Assembly: GCA_947184155.2 (NCBI GenBank)
Contig: CAMXCT020002691.1
Location: forward strand, 420,578-484,577
Length of the DNA: 64,000 bases
Origin: Cladocopium goreaui
Taxonomy: Eukaryota; Sar; Dinophyceae; Suessiales; Symbiodiniaceae
Direction of reading: 5' to 3'
Shown here: positions 10,558-21,300 of the stretch, one piece after another
How positions within the stretch are numbered: the first letter of the stretch is position 1
How the letters are laid out: every line of letters starts with the position of its first letter
The notes under the pieces: model-generated
Told to the model about the DNA's origin: nothing
What the model saw: only the letters and a program-made list of their open reading frames with translations
Databases searched by the model: none
Program-made: the position numbers and the translations under genes

Positions 10558-10607
10558 AAGATTTTTTCTTTCTAAGGGGGTTTGGGTTTTGCAAGCGGGG
10601 TTGGCTT
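10558..10607 (+). repeat. 50 bp fragment identical (inverted) to the 34.6 kb copia remnant
   Basis: The 50 bases here are an exact reverse complement of 34613-34662. In the 34.6 kb copy they are the 3' end of a gag-like reading (…RRFFLSKGVWVLQAG…). This marks a short piece of the same retroelement family at a second locus. Upstream, the opposite strand reads a Lys/Gly-rich segment (KGKKGKKGMKGKDSVKG). Confidence 0.75.
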
Positions 10608-10619
10608 CGAGGAGGGGTG

Positions 10620-11540
10620 GGTTCCTAGTCTATACTATATTAAGTTAACAACCGGACCTTGGAAAATTGATAAGCATCACTTGGCAAGTCACTGCTGCAT
10701 CAATATAGTATTTGTACCAGCAGCTGAAGCCTTGACATTGGACGCCTCCTGTCAATCGTAATCATCCACTCCTGCTATTTCTTTCAGCTCACTGCTGCTT
10801 TGATGGTGTTTAGCATTGGACATAAGAAGATAAATTTTGAAGTTTTATATTTAATAAATATATATATATATTAATATATATATTTTTATTTATTTATTTA
10901 TTGTATCTATAATATGGATAATTAATATAATATCGACATTTAATTTATTTGTATGTTTCAATATTATATATTTAAATCATATATATATAATATATTAGTG
11001 TGTGTGTGTCGTTTTAATATTTCATACACAATCATACACATAAATTTGATGTTTAACATGATAATTCACTAATAAATTCATCATGTGCTATTATTGTCAC
11101 ATAATGTCTGTAAAATATGTAACAGTGACTGTCAACTTCCAACCCCGAGTGCACATTGACCGCACAACGCACTAAATCCGCAGTTATCGTCGTTTACTAC
11201 ACATCGTATCTGACAGCTGTTAAATTTCACCCGCCCCCTGCAATGCTTCCGGTCAGCTGCTGTACACTGTACAGCAGGCACTAAGGCACTAAGTGCTGCA
11301 AAAGAAACGAAATGATACTCTCAAAGACTTTTTGTCGCGCTGGCTGCCGCTAAGCTTCCACGTGTCACCATCCAGTCAACTAAGAAAGGCTGCCGAGATC
11401 TTGCTTTCAGCAGTCAAAGCTTGTAAACTTTTTCAAAATTGGAGCCATTATTGCCATGGAATCAAAATGGTTGGGATGGTCTCAGAGACTTGAATTGCAC
11501 CGACTGCTGAGTCAGAGCGTTAAAAAAGTCAGTCAGCGTC
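10620..11540. other. AT-rich non-coding DNA
   Basis: Contains (TA)n near 10857-10885 and 10980-10995 and a short GTGTGTGTG run. No gene, RNA or terminal repeat was recognised. Confidence 0.5.
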
Positions 11541-11547
11541 AGTGAGC

Positions 11548-12032
11548 TTATTGCGCTCCTTCAACTTCAGGCTCAGTGACAGTTTCTGTCGGAATTGGCT
11601 CTGCACCCAATTTGCGCAGAAGAATTCTAGCAAAATGCATCATGCAGTTGATCACTCTCAGTGGCTCTGACTCATTCATCTCATCCCGACACCGCTGACC
11701 AAAAACCAGCGTGGCATTCAACAGCTGCTCGAACAGCATGCCATCACCCAATGGTGAGCTTGACACCCACAGCACCATTTTGTCCGAATTTGCTTCCAGT
11801 TCAGCTTGAAGCCATGACATGAACGTGGCATGGCATTCAGCAACTGTAGGGCAGAGATCGCACCACATGACGTCGATGCGCTGATTCAAGGCGATTCTCC
11901 CCGTAAGCGCTGTCAATTTGAAGGTCAGTTGGAGGACGAAGGGGTACAGCAGCAAGAAGTCTTTTTCCCGGACGTCTCTCGGCAAGTGATCAAGCCACAT
12001 CATCCATGATGCCAAGAACGCCATGATTGCAC
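11548..12032 (-). CDS. 3'-terminal exon of an unidentified gene
   Basis: About 161 codons on the minus strand ending in TAA at 11548. The exon starts directly after CTCAGTGTCAG (12033-12043), the same 11-mer that precedes two other exons in this block. Sequence features: AFLASWMMWLDHLPRD, YPFVLQLTFKLTALTG, MLFEQLLNATLVFGQR, FARILLRKLGAEP, and an acidic end. It looks helical and soluble. Family not recognised. It may end the gene whose exons extend towards 21.3 kb. Confidence 0.6.
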
Positions 12033-12747
12033 CTGACACTGAGCTGTCAAAAATTTGGCTTCAAGCCCGTTTTTTGATCTACTACTTACTATTCATCTAC
12101 TAAAAAGCTTAAGACGGGAAAGTAAACATAATAATTGGCCAAAATATTATGAACCTAAATGCTGGCATAGCACTGTGGCCACGAGTGATCTTCTCACTAT
12201 CTCCAGGGGTCAGGTAGCTCTTTGCCAAATGGTAAGTAACTGTTTCGAGAGCAGCATCGATCATAGTGTTCGGTGATGATGGCGGCATGAGTTCACACAC
12301 ACTGCAGCGAAAGCGAGTCAGTCACTGAATGGTCACCGTCCCAATCCTATAGTATCTTCGAGTCTTGAAAAACAGCGACAGTCGAAGTGTGCTGATCATG
12401 CACATTGTTTTGACTGAAGCTTTCAAAACTTCAAACTGACTGAGCCGAATTATACACAGGACTGACTGCCATGTCAGTCTCACTGTCATCTACTATACCG
12501 CCAACTGAATCTGAGTGAGAGCATGCTTCGATTTTATTTTCATGTCCACACTGAGAGGGCTGCTGAATAATATTGATTTTTCGCAAAATGTCATGCCGCC
12601 GCGTCTTACAAATCATTTTCTTTCCAGCCAATGGATTTTTTTTTCCATGGACCACCCAAACACAGACAGTGCCTGGAATTCAAGCGCTGCTCATGACAAC
12701 TGAACTACTGAACTTTGCTAGAATTAAAATTGGCCAGCCAGCTGCCG

Positions 12748-13128
12748 TCAGTCGACATCGACTGCGGTATCATGCGCAGCCTCGTCGAACTCCTCTTCGT
12801 GCTCGTCTTCCCCAAGCAAATCATCTGCGGCCTCAACCTCAAGCTCAACAGCCTCACTCTGATCGCCATCTGCAGGATCATCAGGTGCATCAGCCATTGC
12901 AGTCACCTTCACGCCAGCAGCACAGGGTGCAACTCCAGAGGCAGTTGAAGGTGCACTGTCAGGGACCTTCGATGCATCACCACTTTCAGCGGCAGCAGCA
13001 GCGGCTGTCAGTAACTGTTCCTTGCAGTTTGCAGCATCAACGCCAAAAAGCAAGGCACAACGTGCTTTTGACATGGTCTTGGGTAGCCGGTATGGAAGCA
13101 GTTCAATGCAGAGGCAACTGACTGACTG
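12748..13128 (-). CDS. Acidic Ala/Asp-rich exon, unidentified
   Basis: The minus-strand frame has MSKARCALLFGVDAANCKE, an Ala run, then an acidic tail (AVELEVEAADDLLGEDE, HEEEFDEAA). The acceptor is probably CTCAGTCAGTCAG before LPLCIELLPY-like codons at about 13128; the donor near 12748-12760 is unclear. Its nature is that of a disordered linker. Part of the 11.5-21.3 kb cluster. Confidence 0.45.
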   Translation of the reverse strand, partial: QSVSCLCIELLPYRLPKTMSKARCALLFGVDAANCKEQLLTAAAAAAESGDASKVPDSAPSTASGVAPCAAGVKVTAMADAPDDPADGDQSEAVELEVEAADDLLGEDEHEEEFDEAAHDTAVDVD

Positions 13129-13414
13129 AGAAACCTGCACACATCTCCTTCACGTACGCCTTGTCTTTCCCTTTCTCAAACTCAAGGCGGCAGAGTTCCT
13201 GGCAGGTAATACCAGTGATTTATATTATTCGACATGAATTCAGAGCCCCAGTCAGTGCTAGTTGTCTGAGGGCTGCCTACAAATTGAGGTCAGCAGAAAA
13301 ACATCAAATTGGGATCCTGACTGCAATCTCTTCTTGCTTGTTTGCAGTAACTCCTTCACGGTGCTTCACCTTGCAAATAAAAATAATGTGCTGAATCTGA
13401 AATAAACTTGATAT

Positions 13415-13790
13415 TAAATCCGCCCGCCCTAAAAAGGGCCAAGTGTGGTCAGATTGGTAACGCAGGTCGGCCCAAATCGTCGAATGGAACGTTACGATCC
13501 ATCATGACCAAGATTCTTTTGCTATCGATCACGCTTCGTTTCAAGCATGTGCATCACATGGCTTCAATGGAGTCCATTGGATCGCTTTGGGCCAACTTCA
13601 AACTTCAAGGCCAATTTGGTGCCAGCTCGGTCCATGAGCAACTTGGGCCCAATGTTCAATTTGGGAAAGGACGGCCAAGTTTGACCCCAGTCGACTTTGG
13701 TTGGGCCAAGTCCGCTTTTTTCCTGTCTGTCCTATTATTCCCTGGGTGTGGGCGGTTCTCGTCGCGCAGCGACTCAAATCCAATCTGATG
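13415..13790. repeat. Degenerate GGGCCAA / GGCCCAA word cluster
   Basis: GGGCCAAGTGTGG, GGCCCAAATCG, TGGGCCAACTTC, AAGGCCAATTTGG, TGGGCCCAATG and TTGGGCCAAG recur every 25-60 bases. This resembles decayed versions of the GCCCAACAT repeats at 25.4-26.2 and 38.0-38.9 kb. It lies between two coding exons, so probably in an intron. Confidence 0.5.
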
Positions 13791-13829
13791 CCAACTTATC
13801 TATAACATTATTACAGTTACAGCAACAAA

Positions 13830-14316
13830 AAAAGCAGGAAGTGAGATGCTGAGTCTGTGACTGTCATTTGTTCATGACCATCACATGAAATGCCAATCTT
13901 CTGAAGCTTGTAGTACCAGTACTTCCTGGTCTTCTTCAAGGTAGTAGCTGAAGCAGCAGCAGGCCGTTTCTTCATCATAGCAGGTCGTTTCATGATAGGT
14001 TTGTCATCGTCACCACTGTCAGTCGCTTCTGGCTCTTCAGCGGCTGGGGCTTCAGCAGCAGCGGCAGGCCGTTTTTTTCCAACAGCGGCCGCCTTCGGTT
14101 TGGCAGCCTTCTTATCAGAAGACTTAGTAGACTTAGACTTCCCTTTGGCCTTTGCCTTAGGGAGGCAGTCTGACTCTGGCTTGGCTTGCGACTCCACGGC
14201 TTTTGGCGCAGCAGCGCCCCCACCAGCAGCAACTTCATCATCATCATCTGATAATTGAGTCACTGCGTTCAACTTTCCAAGCATGGTGCCGCAAGAACGG
14301 GCAACAACCCTTGTGG
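13830..14316 (-). CDS. Lys-Arg-Pro-Ala repeat exon (dinoflagellate-style)
   Basis: The exon starts directly after CTCAGTGTCAG (14317-14327). Reading: RVVARSCGTMLGKLNAVTQ, DDDDEV, a long Lys/Ala-rich stretch, then KKRPAAAAEAPAAEEPE, IMKRPAMMKKRPAA and RKYWYYKLQKIGIS. KRPA repeats of this kind are common in dinoflagellate proteins; their role is unknown, and a basic disordered nucleic-acid-binding segment is an inference. The 3' limit near 13830-13860 is uncertain. Confidence 0.6.
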
Positions 14317-14349
14317 CTGACACTGAGTCAGCCAGTCAATACCAGAGCC

Positions 14350-14660
14350 ACAAACCTCGAAAAAAAATTAGCATTACAATGACAATTGAATTCCATTATT
14401 CGGATTATAATTTCTCTTTGCATTCGAAATTTGATTTTGAAGATCAATGACTGCAATGAGTTCTGCGCTTTCACAAACTTTAAGTTCTACGGTCATCATG
14501 ATGTTGTATTGCAGCTGGCCAACTTTGACATCACTTTTTGCTATCACAAGCAACACGGTCTGGCTGCGATTTGCAGCATGCAAACGAGTAAAAACGGCTG
14601 CTGCACTGTCTTCAAAAAGCGATACCTTTTTTGATTATGATTGAAAATAACTTAGTCAGT
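14350..14660. other. Probable intron
   Basis: AT-richer stretch between two minus-strand exons; no coherent coding in either strand. Confidence 0.4.
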
Positions 14661-14664
14661 CATT

Positions 14665-15123
14665 TCACACCAATTTGACAGCTGCCTGCGCCGGAATCTT
14701 CAACTGGCAAGTGAGCCAAAACTTTGGCTTGATAGCTCGAAGGACGTTGTGGTCAAGTGTCACCTGCAGTTGGCTGCAGCCCTCACATGAAGAACATGAT
14801 GATAAGGCAGTGAGACGATGTGGAGCGTCAGTGACATGAATCAAACTACCCTTTTTGTTCAGAGATAGCACCCAAGAAAAAAAACAAGCTGCCTCCCACA
14901 CGATCGAGCTCATCCCAGATTTTGGGAGCACGTTGAATTTCTTCAGAAACACCGCGCCAAACATACTTGCCCGTAAGTCCAGCTTCTCCAAGTTCTCTGG
15001 AAGTGCCTTTGGTTCGAAACATGTCACCTTCGAGGAGGGATTGACACTGTAACGGAACGGCCGTGGCGTCCCAGTAGACTCCTGCCAGCAAGCCAGGAGG
15101 CTCACCACAGGAAAAAGTAACAA
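14665..15123 (-). CDS. Exon pair, unidentified protein
   Basis: Two minus-strand frames carry protein-like sequence. The one at about 14880-15091 reads QSLLEGDMFRTKGTSREL, AGLTGKYVWRGVSEEIQR, PKIWDELDRVGGSLFF. The one at about 14690-14860 reads KKGSLIHVTDAPHRLTAL, GCSQLQVTLDHNVLRAIKP. The frame change around 14860-14880, next to an A-rich stretch, implies either a short intron or an indel. Not recognised. Confidence 0.5.
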   Translation of the reverse strand: MLLFPVVSLLACWQESTGTPRPFRYSVNPSSKVTCFEPKALPENLEKLDLRASMFGAVFLKKFNVLPKSGMSSIVWEAACFFSWVLSLNKKGSLIHVTDAPHRLTALSSCSSCEGCSQLQVTLDHNVLRAIKPKFWLTCQLKIPAQAAVKLV

Positions 15124-15168
15124 CTTGTTGGCTAATTATAATTTACTGTTGTAAAATGTTTCAATGTA

Positions 15169-15600
15169 CTATGTGTCAAAAAAAATCTCCTGGACAAGGG
15201 GCGTCAGCGCATGGTCAGTCACAGTGAGCTCCGTGATGCCGTGCTTCTGAGCAATTGAGCAGGCCAAGTCCGAAAGGCATGCCAAGCGCTTACCCTCAGA
15301 ACTCGTCAGGCAAATCAAATCAGAGTCCCGCTCAAGGATGAAGGGGATTGCATCTTTCGACTCCCCACGGGCCACACCTCACAGGGCCAAGCTATATAAC
15401 CGCATTAAAAACCTTCACAGCCAAATAGAAAAATTATAAACTGTGTATAATAATTCATTGTCATCATGCCTGCTGGCTTCTCCAAATAGGTAGCAACATT
15501 GAAGCCGAAGACTTCAAACGCAGAGCATTGAATGTCACTGGCTGTTGGATTGTGCAGCCACAGCTCGTCCTTGTCACTGGCCACGACAAACAACTCCGGG
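15169..15600 (-). CDS. Two exons of the same unidentified gene
   Basis: The distal piece (15405-15593) reads VVASDKDELWLHNPTASD, AFEVFGFNVATYLEKPAG. The proximal piece (15169-15375) reads GESKDAIPFILERDSDL, LTSSEGKRLACLSDLACS, KHGITELTVTDHALTPL. They are separated by about 35-100 bases of probable intron. Balanced composition and lack of repeats support coding. Family unknown. Confidence 0.5.
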
Positions 15601-15735
15601 CGTCCAGTGGCCTTGCACTTTGCTTGAGGCCTTAGATTGACAGCATGACAATAAATTTAAATGAGTCAACACCTCATGAATCTTTTTCATGGTCATGTCA
15701 ATCTTATAAGACGTTTGGTTTCTATTCTATTTCTT

Positions 15736-15978
15736 CTAAAATTTGCACACCCATTGCCATCCCACCCCATCGCGGCCAATTTGCACAACTTGCGCGTCAA
15801 AGTCACCCTCTGGCATGACAAAGTCCGGGATGATGGGGCGTTGGAAATTCAATGGTCGCTGTTCCCCTTGACCATAAACAGGCTCGCAGCGGGTGCGGTC
15901 TGAATTGCCCGGCCTGGTACCAGCATCTGGCGCCAAAAGTTTGAGGCTGTGGGTGGAATTCCATTCCTCCACCTTCAT
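15736..15978 (-). CDS. Exon, unidentified
   Basis: The minus-strand frame reads KVEEWNSTHSLKLLAPDAG, QRPLNFQRPIIPDFVMPEG, DAQVVQIGRDGVGW. It fits in series with neighbouring exons. No family recognised. Confidence 0.45.
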   Translation of the reverse strand: MKVEEWNSTHSLKLLAPDAGTRPGNSDRTRCEPVYGQGEQRPLNFQRPIIPDFVMPEGDFDAQVVQIGRDGVGWQWVCKF

Positions 15979-16052
15979 CAGCAGTGGCTCACCCTTCCCA
16001 TGGAGAGAATCAAGGATCTGGGTTGGTATCCTCAGCTAGCAATATACATACA

Positions 16053-16466
16053 AAATGATGATTCCTGATGCAAAAACCAAACACGAAGTGTGCTTGCTAG
16101 CATTTAATTGATGGCCAGGAGTCTTGAGTTTCCCACCGCTCACTGACAAGATCTCCAAAGACGGCTTGGGATCATTGAAGTCAGTCTTGGTTCGAGTTTT
16201 GGGCCCTGCTTCCTCACTGTCATCCCACCATTCCTCAAAATCAGGAGAGGAAAAAAGAATATCAATTGAAACTTCATGCGTCACATGACATGATGCCATG
16301 CATCAAAATCATCAAAGACCTTCAATTGTGACGAAGTTTCGTTGAAGACTTTTCCTTCGATCCAGCTGATGGAGGCATCAATGCCAGAAATGACTTCGTC
16401 ATCTCCCCGAACAACATAGGCTGCAAACTTCCAATCTAGTCCACTGCCGGACTTCAACCGTTCCAT
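16053..16466 (-). CDS. Two adjacent exons, unidentified
   Basis: The upstream piece (16300-16466) reads MERLKSGSGLDWKFAAYV, GDDEVISGIDASISW, KVFNETSSQLKVFDDFDAW. The downstream piece (16053-16280) reads DILFSSPDFEEWWDDSEE and PSLEILSVSGGKLKTPGH. They are in different frames around 16281-16299 (CATGTGACGCATGAAG), so a tiny intron or indel separates them. Function unknown. Confidence 0.5.
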
Positions 16467-16549
16467 CTGTAGCTCCCAAAGACTACGGCCCCACTCATTC
16501 CACCTGCCAAGTTCAAGTTGGATTGATTGGGATGCCCTATGACGTGAAA

Positions 16550-16710
16550 ATCAACATTGGGAGCCTGTTCAGTGTCAGGTCCACTACAAAGACCTGGCTG
16601 TCTGCCGGGAAATCAACACCATCCAGGATCTTCTGCAAAATTTCCTTGGTTCCTTGCACTCCTCGTTGTTGTACCTGATGGTGTGGGGCATCCTTCAAAA
16701 CCAAAAAGTA
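16550..16710 (-). CDS. Exon with HHQVQQRG...VFVVDL, unidentified
   Basis: Reads KDAPHHQVQQRGVQGTKE, ILQKILDGVDFPADSQVFV, VDLTLN. The alternation of a helix (EILQKILDGV) and a hydrophobic strand ending in Asp suggests a Rossmann-like alpha/beta unit, but no named family is supported. Confidence 0.5.
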
Positions 16711-16837
16711 AGGCGGCATTACCACTGAACAAACTCGATATACCATTTAGTGATTAAGAAGAGTTGCGCGGACGTTGGGAGGCGGAGGCTTCTCTGGGTC
16801 ATCAGTCCACAGCTGGTTCACTCGTGCTCGGGTCACT

Positions 16838-16940
16838 GGGCCCAAGCTTCCCAACAGGCACGAAGCATTCTTGAAGCCAAACTGCTTATGTATTTGGCTG
16901 ATTCCGGCCAAGCCTCAGAATTGGCTTTAATCAGGAATTG
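16838..16940 (-). CDS. Short exon, unidentified
   Basis: The minus-strand frame reads FLIKANSEAWPESAKYISS and LASRMLRACWEAWAQ. Family unknown. Boundaries were set only by the reading frame. Confidence 0.35.
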
Positions 16941-17187
16941 AACCTGAACACCAAACAATATTTAGAGGCATTTCCGAGGCAAGTTGAAATAGAGACTCAA
17001 ACCCAAGGGCAAAGTTGGCTCTTGCGACGTTTGTCGCCAGCATGGCCAGAATCTTTGAAGCTGCAATGGATTTCAAATAGGTCCAATGACCTAGCTTTGG
17101 ACAAGCTGTTAATGATCGTATGTAGTACCACATGAAACTGACTGATTCGGTTGCAAAATATATCGCGATAAAGATGATCTTGAATTA

Positions 17188-17364
17188 TTATTTGTTCGAC
17201 AAGAAACCCCATGAGTTTGTCCTCCAATGCTCGGCGGTAGTTGCAAACAATGGCTTTGTCGATTCCAGGATGTGTTTGCACTTGCAAGCTGAAGAGTATG
17301 GCATTGGAGTTGCTACTTGAGAAGGCTTTCGCCATGTCGCATGTCTCATCCACAAGCAAGGCAC
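17188..17364 (-). CDS. Exon with ALLVDETCDMAKAF, unidentified
   Basis: Starts directly after CTCAGTGTCAG (17365-17375), then GALLVDETCDMAKAFSSSN, AILFSLQVQTHPGIDKAIV, NYRRALEDKLMGFLVEQ. The LLVDET...D start resembles the first catalytic strand of hAT-type transposases (LxxDE(S/T)T), but I see no hAT dimerisation region, so this is only a lead. The next coherent codons lie towards 16.9 kb. Confidence 0.5.
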   Translation of the reverse strand: MPCLWMRHATWRKPSQVATPMPYSSACKCKHILESTKPLFATTAEHWRTNSWGFLSNK

Positions 17365-17616
17365 CTGACACTGAGTTTTGTTCAATGAAGTAGTAATCAT
17401 TGATTTCGATATTCAGAGAAACGACTGCTGAACATAAACCAAGTGAAGTTGAAGTGTCAATGCCACTTCATGTGAATCAGTCTCACTGCGAAAGACTGAT
17501 GCTCAGCCGAGCCACGAGATGGCCAGACTGTCATGTCTTGGATCATGATTGTAATCCTCAGATGGAGGAAAAAAAATCAATTGATCTCCACTGGCTTGGG
17601 CTGGGGCTACTAATAA

Positions 17617-18014
17617 TTAATAACTATTCCACTGGTTCATCTCCAATGTTAGACATCGAATCTGACAGGCAAGATTCGCGTGGGGTGCACCTGAATCTGC
17701 TTGATATTGAATCAGATCACCATGAGCATCTGACATCACATCCAACTTGACATACCTGTGATTCTGTCGGAGGAAGGTTTGGACAGCTTCCTTTCCCTTC
17801 TCGAATCTCTGGGCCAGGTACTTCATGTCCAAGTTCCCCTGTCACTTGCTATTGGCTTCACTGATGACTGCCAAAACTTTGGGAATGACTTCGATATGGT
17901 TTGAATGGCTGCCATGCACTGACATGCCTGGCGGTTGCAGTGATCCTGTGCAGCAGCAAGCCACTGGGTCATCGCATCGAGGTCCTTGTCCAACTTGGAC
18001 TCCACTTGTTTCAA
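17617..18014 (-). CDS. Helical exon(s), unidentified
   Basis: The upstream piece (17840-18014) reads KQVESKLDKDLDAMTQWLAA, CQCMAAIQTISKSFPKFW. The downstream piece (17640-17830) reads NLDMKYLAQRFEKGKEAVQ, TFLRQNHRYVKLDVMSD, GDLIQYQADS. Likely alpha-helical with a Cys/His pair (DHCNRQACQC). The frame changes between the two pieces near 17825-17840. Family unknown. Confidence 0.45.
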
Positions 18015-18459
18015 GGTGGCTGTGACAACTTGTTCGTGCAGCCTGCATAGTTGAGTGACAGCGACGCACAGAATTCAGAGTGTGGAGTTAATAAAGACAA
18101 GCAGCTCAGCGTCAGCTTCCATGTGTTCCTCTTTCACCTCTGACTGGTGGGGAGCATTCACAAAAAAGAGATTTAACATAAGACTTTAAAGCCACCTGAT
18201 GTGTTTTGACAACCTGTTAAACTGGGCATCAGACCTTTGACTGAAACTTCATGACTGCGGCTCGGAAGATGGCAACTGTGTCCAAGTCAACTGGAGGGAC
18301 ACTGGACTCCAACATGCCGATGAGCTCTGCGTCGGCATGTTTCAACATGAACCTTGGTTTATTGGATATCAAGGAAAACTACTATATAATCATATTGTGT
18401 TCAACGCATGGCTCAGTCTGACTCAAATGCACTGCAAATTTGAAGCAATGATCAATGCT

Positions 18460-19129
18460 TCAAAAAGACGACTTGTTCAGTGTGGGCTTTTCTGCACGTA
18501 CAAAATCAGGGGGGAAGTCAGCTTCAAACTTGTCCATGCATGCCAAGAATGCTCCAGAGCAGCGCTGTACGAATTCCTGAAGTGCAGCCAGCAAGTGGCT
18601 GGGGCTTGGTAAACTTCTTCCCGTTGACTTCTTGGAAACCAAAAGTGGAAGGCTAAGTCTTAATCTTAGGGTCGACCTCCTTCAGTCCATATGGTTTTCT
18701 CATCTTCATATGGGTTGCCTCATAGTTGTTTTCCATTCTGTCCAGAGCCAGGTGCAAAACACGGTCTGAAGCAATCAGATGATCTTCCCATGCTGCCATG
18801 CTGGCACTCCCAGAAGAGAAATCCCTGTTCCAAGCCCCACTGGCAATGCTCTCATGTGTCAGCATCTTGCCGATCGACCATTTCCTGACATCATTGCATT
18901 GTCTTGCGCTACAGCCAAGTTCTGAAGATTCACATTGAAATTGTTCTGAATTGACATTGTTTTTATGTTTCTGAAAAAACTTAATATCAACATGCTCAAG
19001 ATTCTTCACAAGAAAGGCGAGACGATCAATAATTTCGGGGTTAACTTTGGTGTGCAGGTTGATGGCAGCATTGCTCTCCACACGTCCTATCTGATAGGCA
19101 TCTGCCACCTGAGCTGCTGAATTCCACAC
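18460..19129 (-). CDS. Two exons, unidentified
   Basis: The larger exon (18653-19129) reads WNSAAQVADAYQIGRVES, PEIIDRLAFLVKNLEHVDIK, KWSIGKMLTHESIASGAW, AAWEDHLIASDRVLHLAL, MRKPYGLKEVDPKIK. The smaller (18460-18642) reads LLAALQEFVQRCSGAFLAC, MDKFEADFPPDFVRAE. Both are helical. They are separated by a TAA and about 30 bases, so a short intron is inferred. Not recognised. Confidence 0.5.
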
Positions 19130-19599
19130 CTGGCCAGAGCAGGGAAAGAAATCAAGTCAGTGTTGGGACAAATAGCATCAGAACGATTCACACAAACTAG
19201 GAAGGAGGGATTCAAGCCTGATCGGCGATAGAAGCACTCTTGAAGGACTCCAACATCCGCATTTGATGGAGAAGATTGAAAGCATTAGGCTTTCTGCACA
19301 CTGTCGCTTGCATTGTTATACCTCGGGTAGTTTGACAACAATGCCTGGATAATATTTGGAGCCTCTTGCATAACAATGTAACAATGATCTGTGAGCTGAA
19401 TGCTCAAGATAGTCCAGCACGATAACATGCCTTTAAGTTGCTCCTGTTCGCCAGCACCAGCATGTGGCCCTCCTTCTCCACGGCCACGGTCGCATGGATT
19501 GTGCCGAATCCCCTGAGATGATGACATTCGATTGCTCAGTGATTCTCAGTGGCTCACTCTCAGCACACAGCATTAAGTGAGGAAACACATGGCATGGAA

Positions 19600-20076
19600 G
19601 TCAATCAAAGGCAAGCAACCGTTGCTCTTCAGCAGGCCATGCCTGCATAGTAGGTTGATCCACCCCATTGAAAAATGAAATCATGGCATGAATCAGCGAT
19701 GGATATGGTTCTGAAGCTGACTGACTGTGGCCTGAAAGAAAGCTGGGCAGTCGTAGGCCGCCAACATGACTGTCATAGCTGCAACTGTCCGGGTCCATCC
19801 CTTGACAAGGAAGCACTGGTGAGGTGGAATCCAGTGTTGGCTGACCGCGTCCTCAGACACCTCGCCAGCCTCGAATTCGAACTTCGGTTTCATCCCATGC
19901 TCAGGCTGCATGCTGCACACCACGAGCCGCTCAACTCCCGGGATCGTCGGGTCAGTCATAAACCTGCCAGTCTGCAACTCATGGTCCTCGTGCTCAATCC
20001 CAGAGACGCTTTCTATGATTGTGCTATGCTTGGCAGGGTGAGATATATATAATATGTGCAGAGTCAAGAAACCCAT
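19600..20076 (-). CDS. Exon pair, unidentified
   Basis: The upstream piece (19735-20050) reads STIIESVSGIEHEDHELQ, GRFMTDPTIPGVERLVVC, MKPKFEFEAGEVSEDAV, HQCFLVKGWTRTVAAMTVM. The downstream piece (19601-19740) reads SASEPYPSLIHAMISFFNG, DQPTMQAWPAEEQRLLAF in another frame. The switch occurs at TTTCTTTCAG followed by a GTCAGTCAG motif, consistent with an acceptor. 19285-19527 may hold another small exon (SIQLTDHCYIVMQEAPNII). Confidence 0.45.
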
Positions 20077-20119
20077 TTAACAAGACCAGGCGGCACATAG
20101 TGTTGAGCTGATCCTTGGC

Positions 20120-20640
20120 ATGAAAAGTTTAAAAGACTTTAATACAAAACAAGGCGGAAATACACAGCATCGGGATCCTGAGTCGTCACTGACATTGGTG
20201 ATGCGGCTAAGTATCTGGTTCCAAGAGACCTTTACAGCCACAACTGCTATCCCAAGACAGCATCCAAGGTCGCAGCAAGCAAGCTGTGGCAGTCTTCAGG
20301 GTGGATGGTGTTGCGTAGTGCCTCATGTCAGCACATAATGATAAGATAAAAAAAAGCTTGAAAACTAAAGCACTCGAAAAAATCGAACTTGATGCAGAAT
20401 TTCAAACTCTCAACTGAAGTTCTCTTAGGAAAGAACGACTTCTCGTCTGGCGGAAAATGAACATCGATCCATTTCAGGAATTTCTTTCTGCTCTCCTCAC
20501 ACTGATCTTGTTTGGACGGAACCATTAGAAGATAGATTTGTCAAGACATTGCATGCACGCAAGCAAACTGTCCTTGGATCCAAGCACATGATCAAAGTAC
20601 TTCTCCATAGTCAAGTGTGATGCAAGACAGTCTGACCTTG
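20120..20640 (-). CDS. Small exons, unidentified
   Basis: Three coherent minus-strand pieces: LTMEKYFDHVLGSKDSLLA at about 20530-20610, QCEESRKKFLKWIDVHFPP with KSFFPKRTSVESLKF at about 20375-20510, and MRHYATPSTLKTATACLLR at about 20210-20325. The frames differ, so introns are inferred. No family recognised. Confidence 0.4.
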
Positions 20641-20730
20641 AAGGTGAAAACTCAATTCAACAAATCGTCATAACATCTATTTTACTGAGAACGATCCAAC
20701 CTCCGAGTTTGCTTGAAGAACAAGTATTAC

Positions 20731-21300
20731 TCAGACAAGTGACATCCATGTGTCAAACAACACCACATGCTCACACAGTTTGGCAGCATGCTTCTCAAAC
20801 TCATCCAAAGTCCGCTGGCCCTTGGATTTGCTAGCCTTCATCTGTTTCGCAGATCCACCAGACTCCGCCTTGCATGATGCCCCTGGCAAGGAAAGCTTTC
20901 GTTTCATCTGCCCCCCCGACATGACGAATTGCAGGGCGGCAGCCAAACCTGTAAGCTCAGATGTCACGGAAGACATGAAATACTGATGAATTTGGAAATT
21001 CAACCTGATTGCTCAACGAAGTGTTGCCCGTGAATGCAAGCCACCATCATGGCAGAAAACTTTGACTTATTATCCCACTGACTGGCATGGGAAATTCACT
21101 TGAAATGGAATCCTTCCATGGCATGCCATAAGAGTTCGGCCATGTAAACCTTTTGGACCCCTTGCGACTTTCGTCTCGGCATGTGCAATCAGCCGCTTCT
21201 CTACAGTGCTGAAGCCTGTGCCCAACTGTAACAGCAGAAGCTGCCTTCTTGGTAGTATTATGCTCCTGTGGGTTTTGAGGTACTCTCATGACCTCACCTT
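20731..21300 (-). CDS. Two upstream exons of the 11.5-21.3 kb cluster
   Basis: The upstream piece (about 21085-21300) reads EVMRVPQNPQEHNTTKKAA, AVTVGHRLQHCREAADC, RFTWPNSYGMPWKDSIS. The downstream piece (20750-20960) reads TSELTGLAAALQFVMSGGQ, MKRKLSLPGASCKAESGG, GQRTLDEFEKHAAKLCEHV. Basic then helical. Whether these and the exons down to 11.5 kb form one protein is not known; the uniform orientation and short gaps favour it. Confidence 0.45.

Noticed and set aside
15000-15020. Spliced-leader (SL) relic sites
   Set aside because: I looked for the dinoflagellate spliced-leader 3' part (TTTTGGCTCAAG) and saw no convincing copy in the window.
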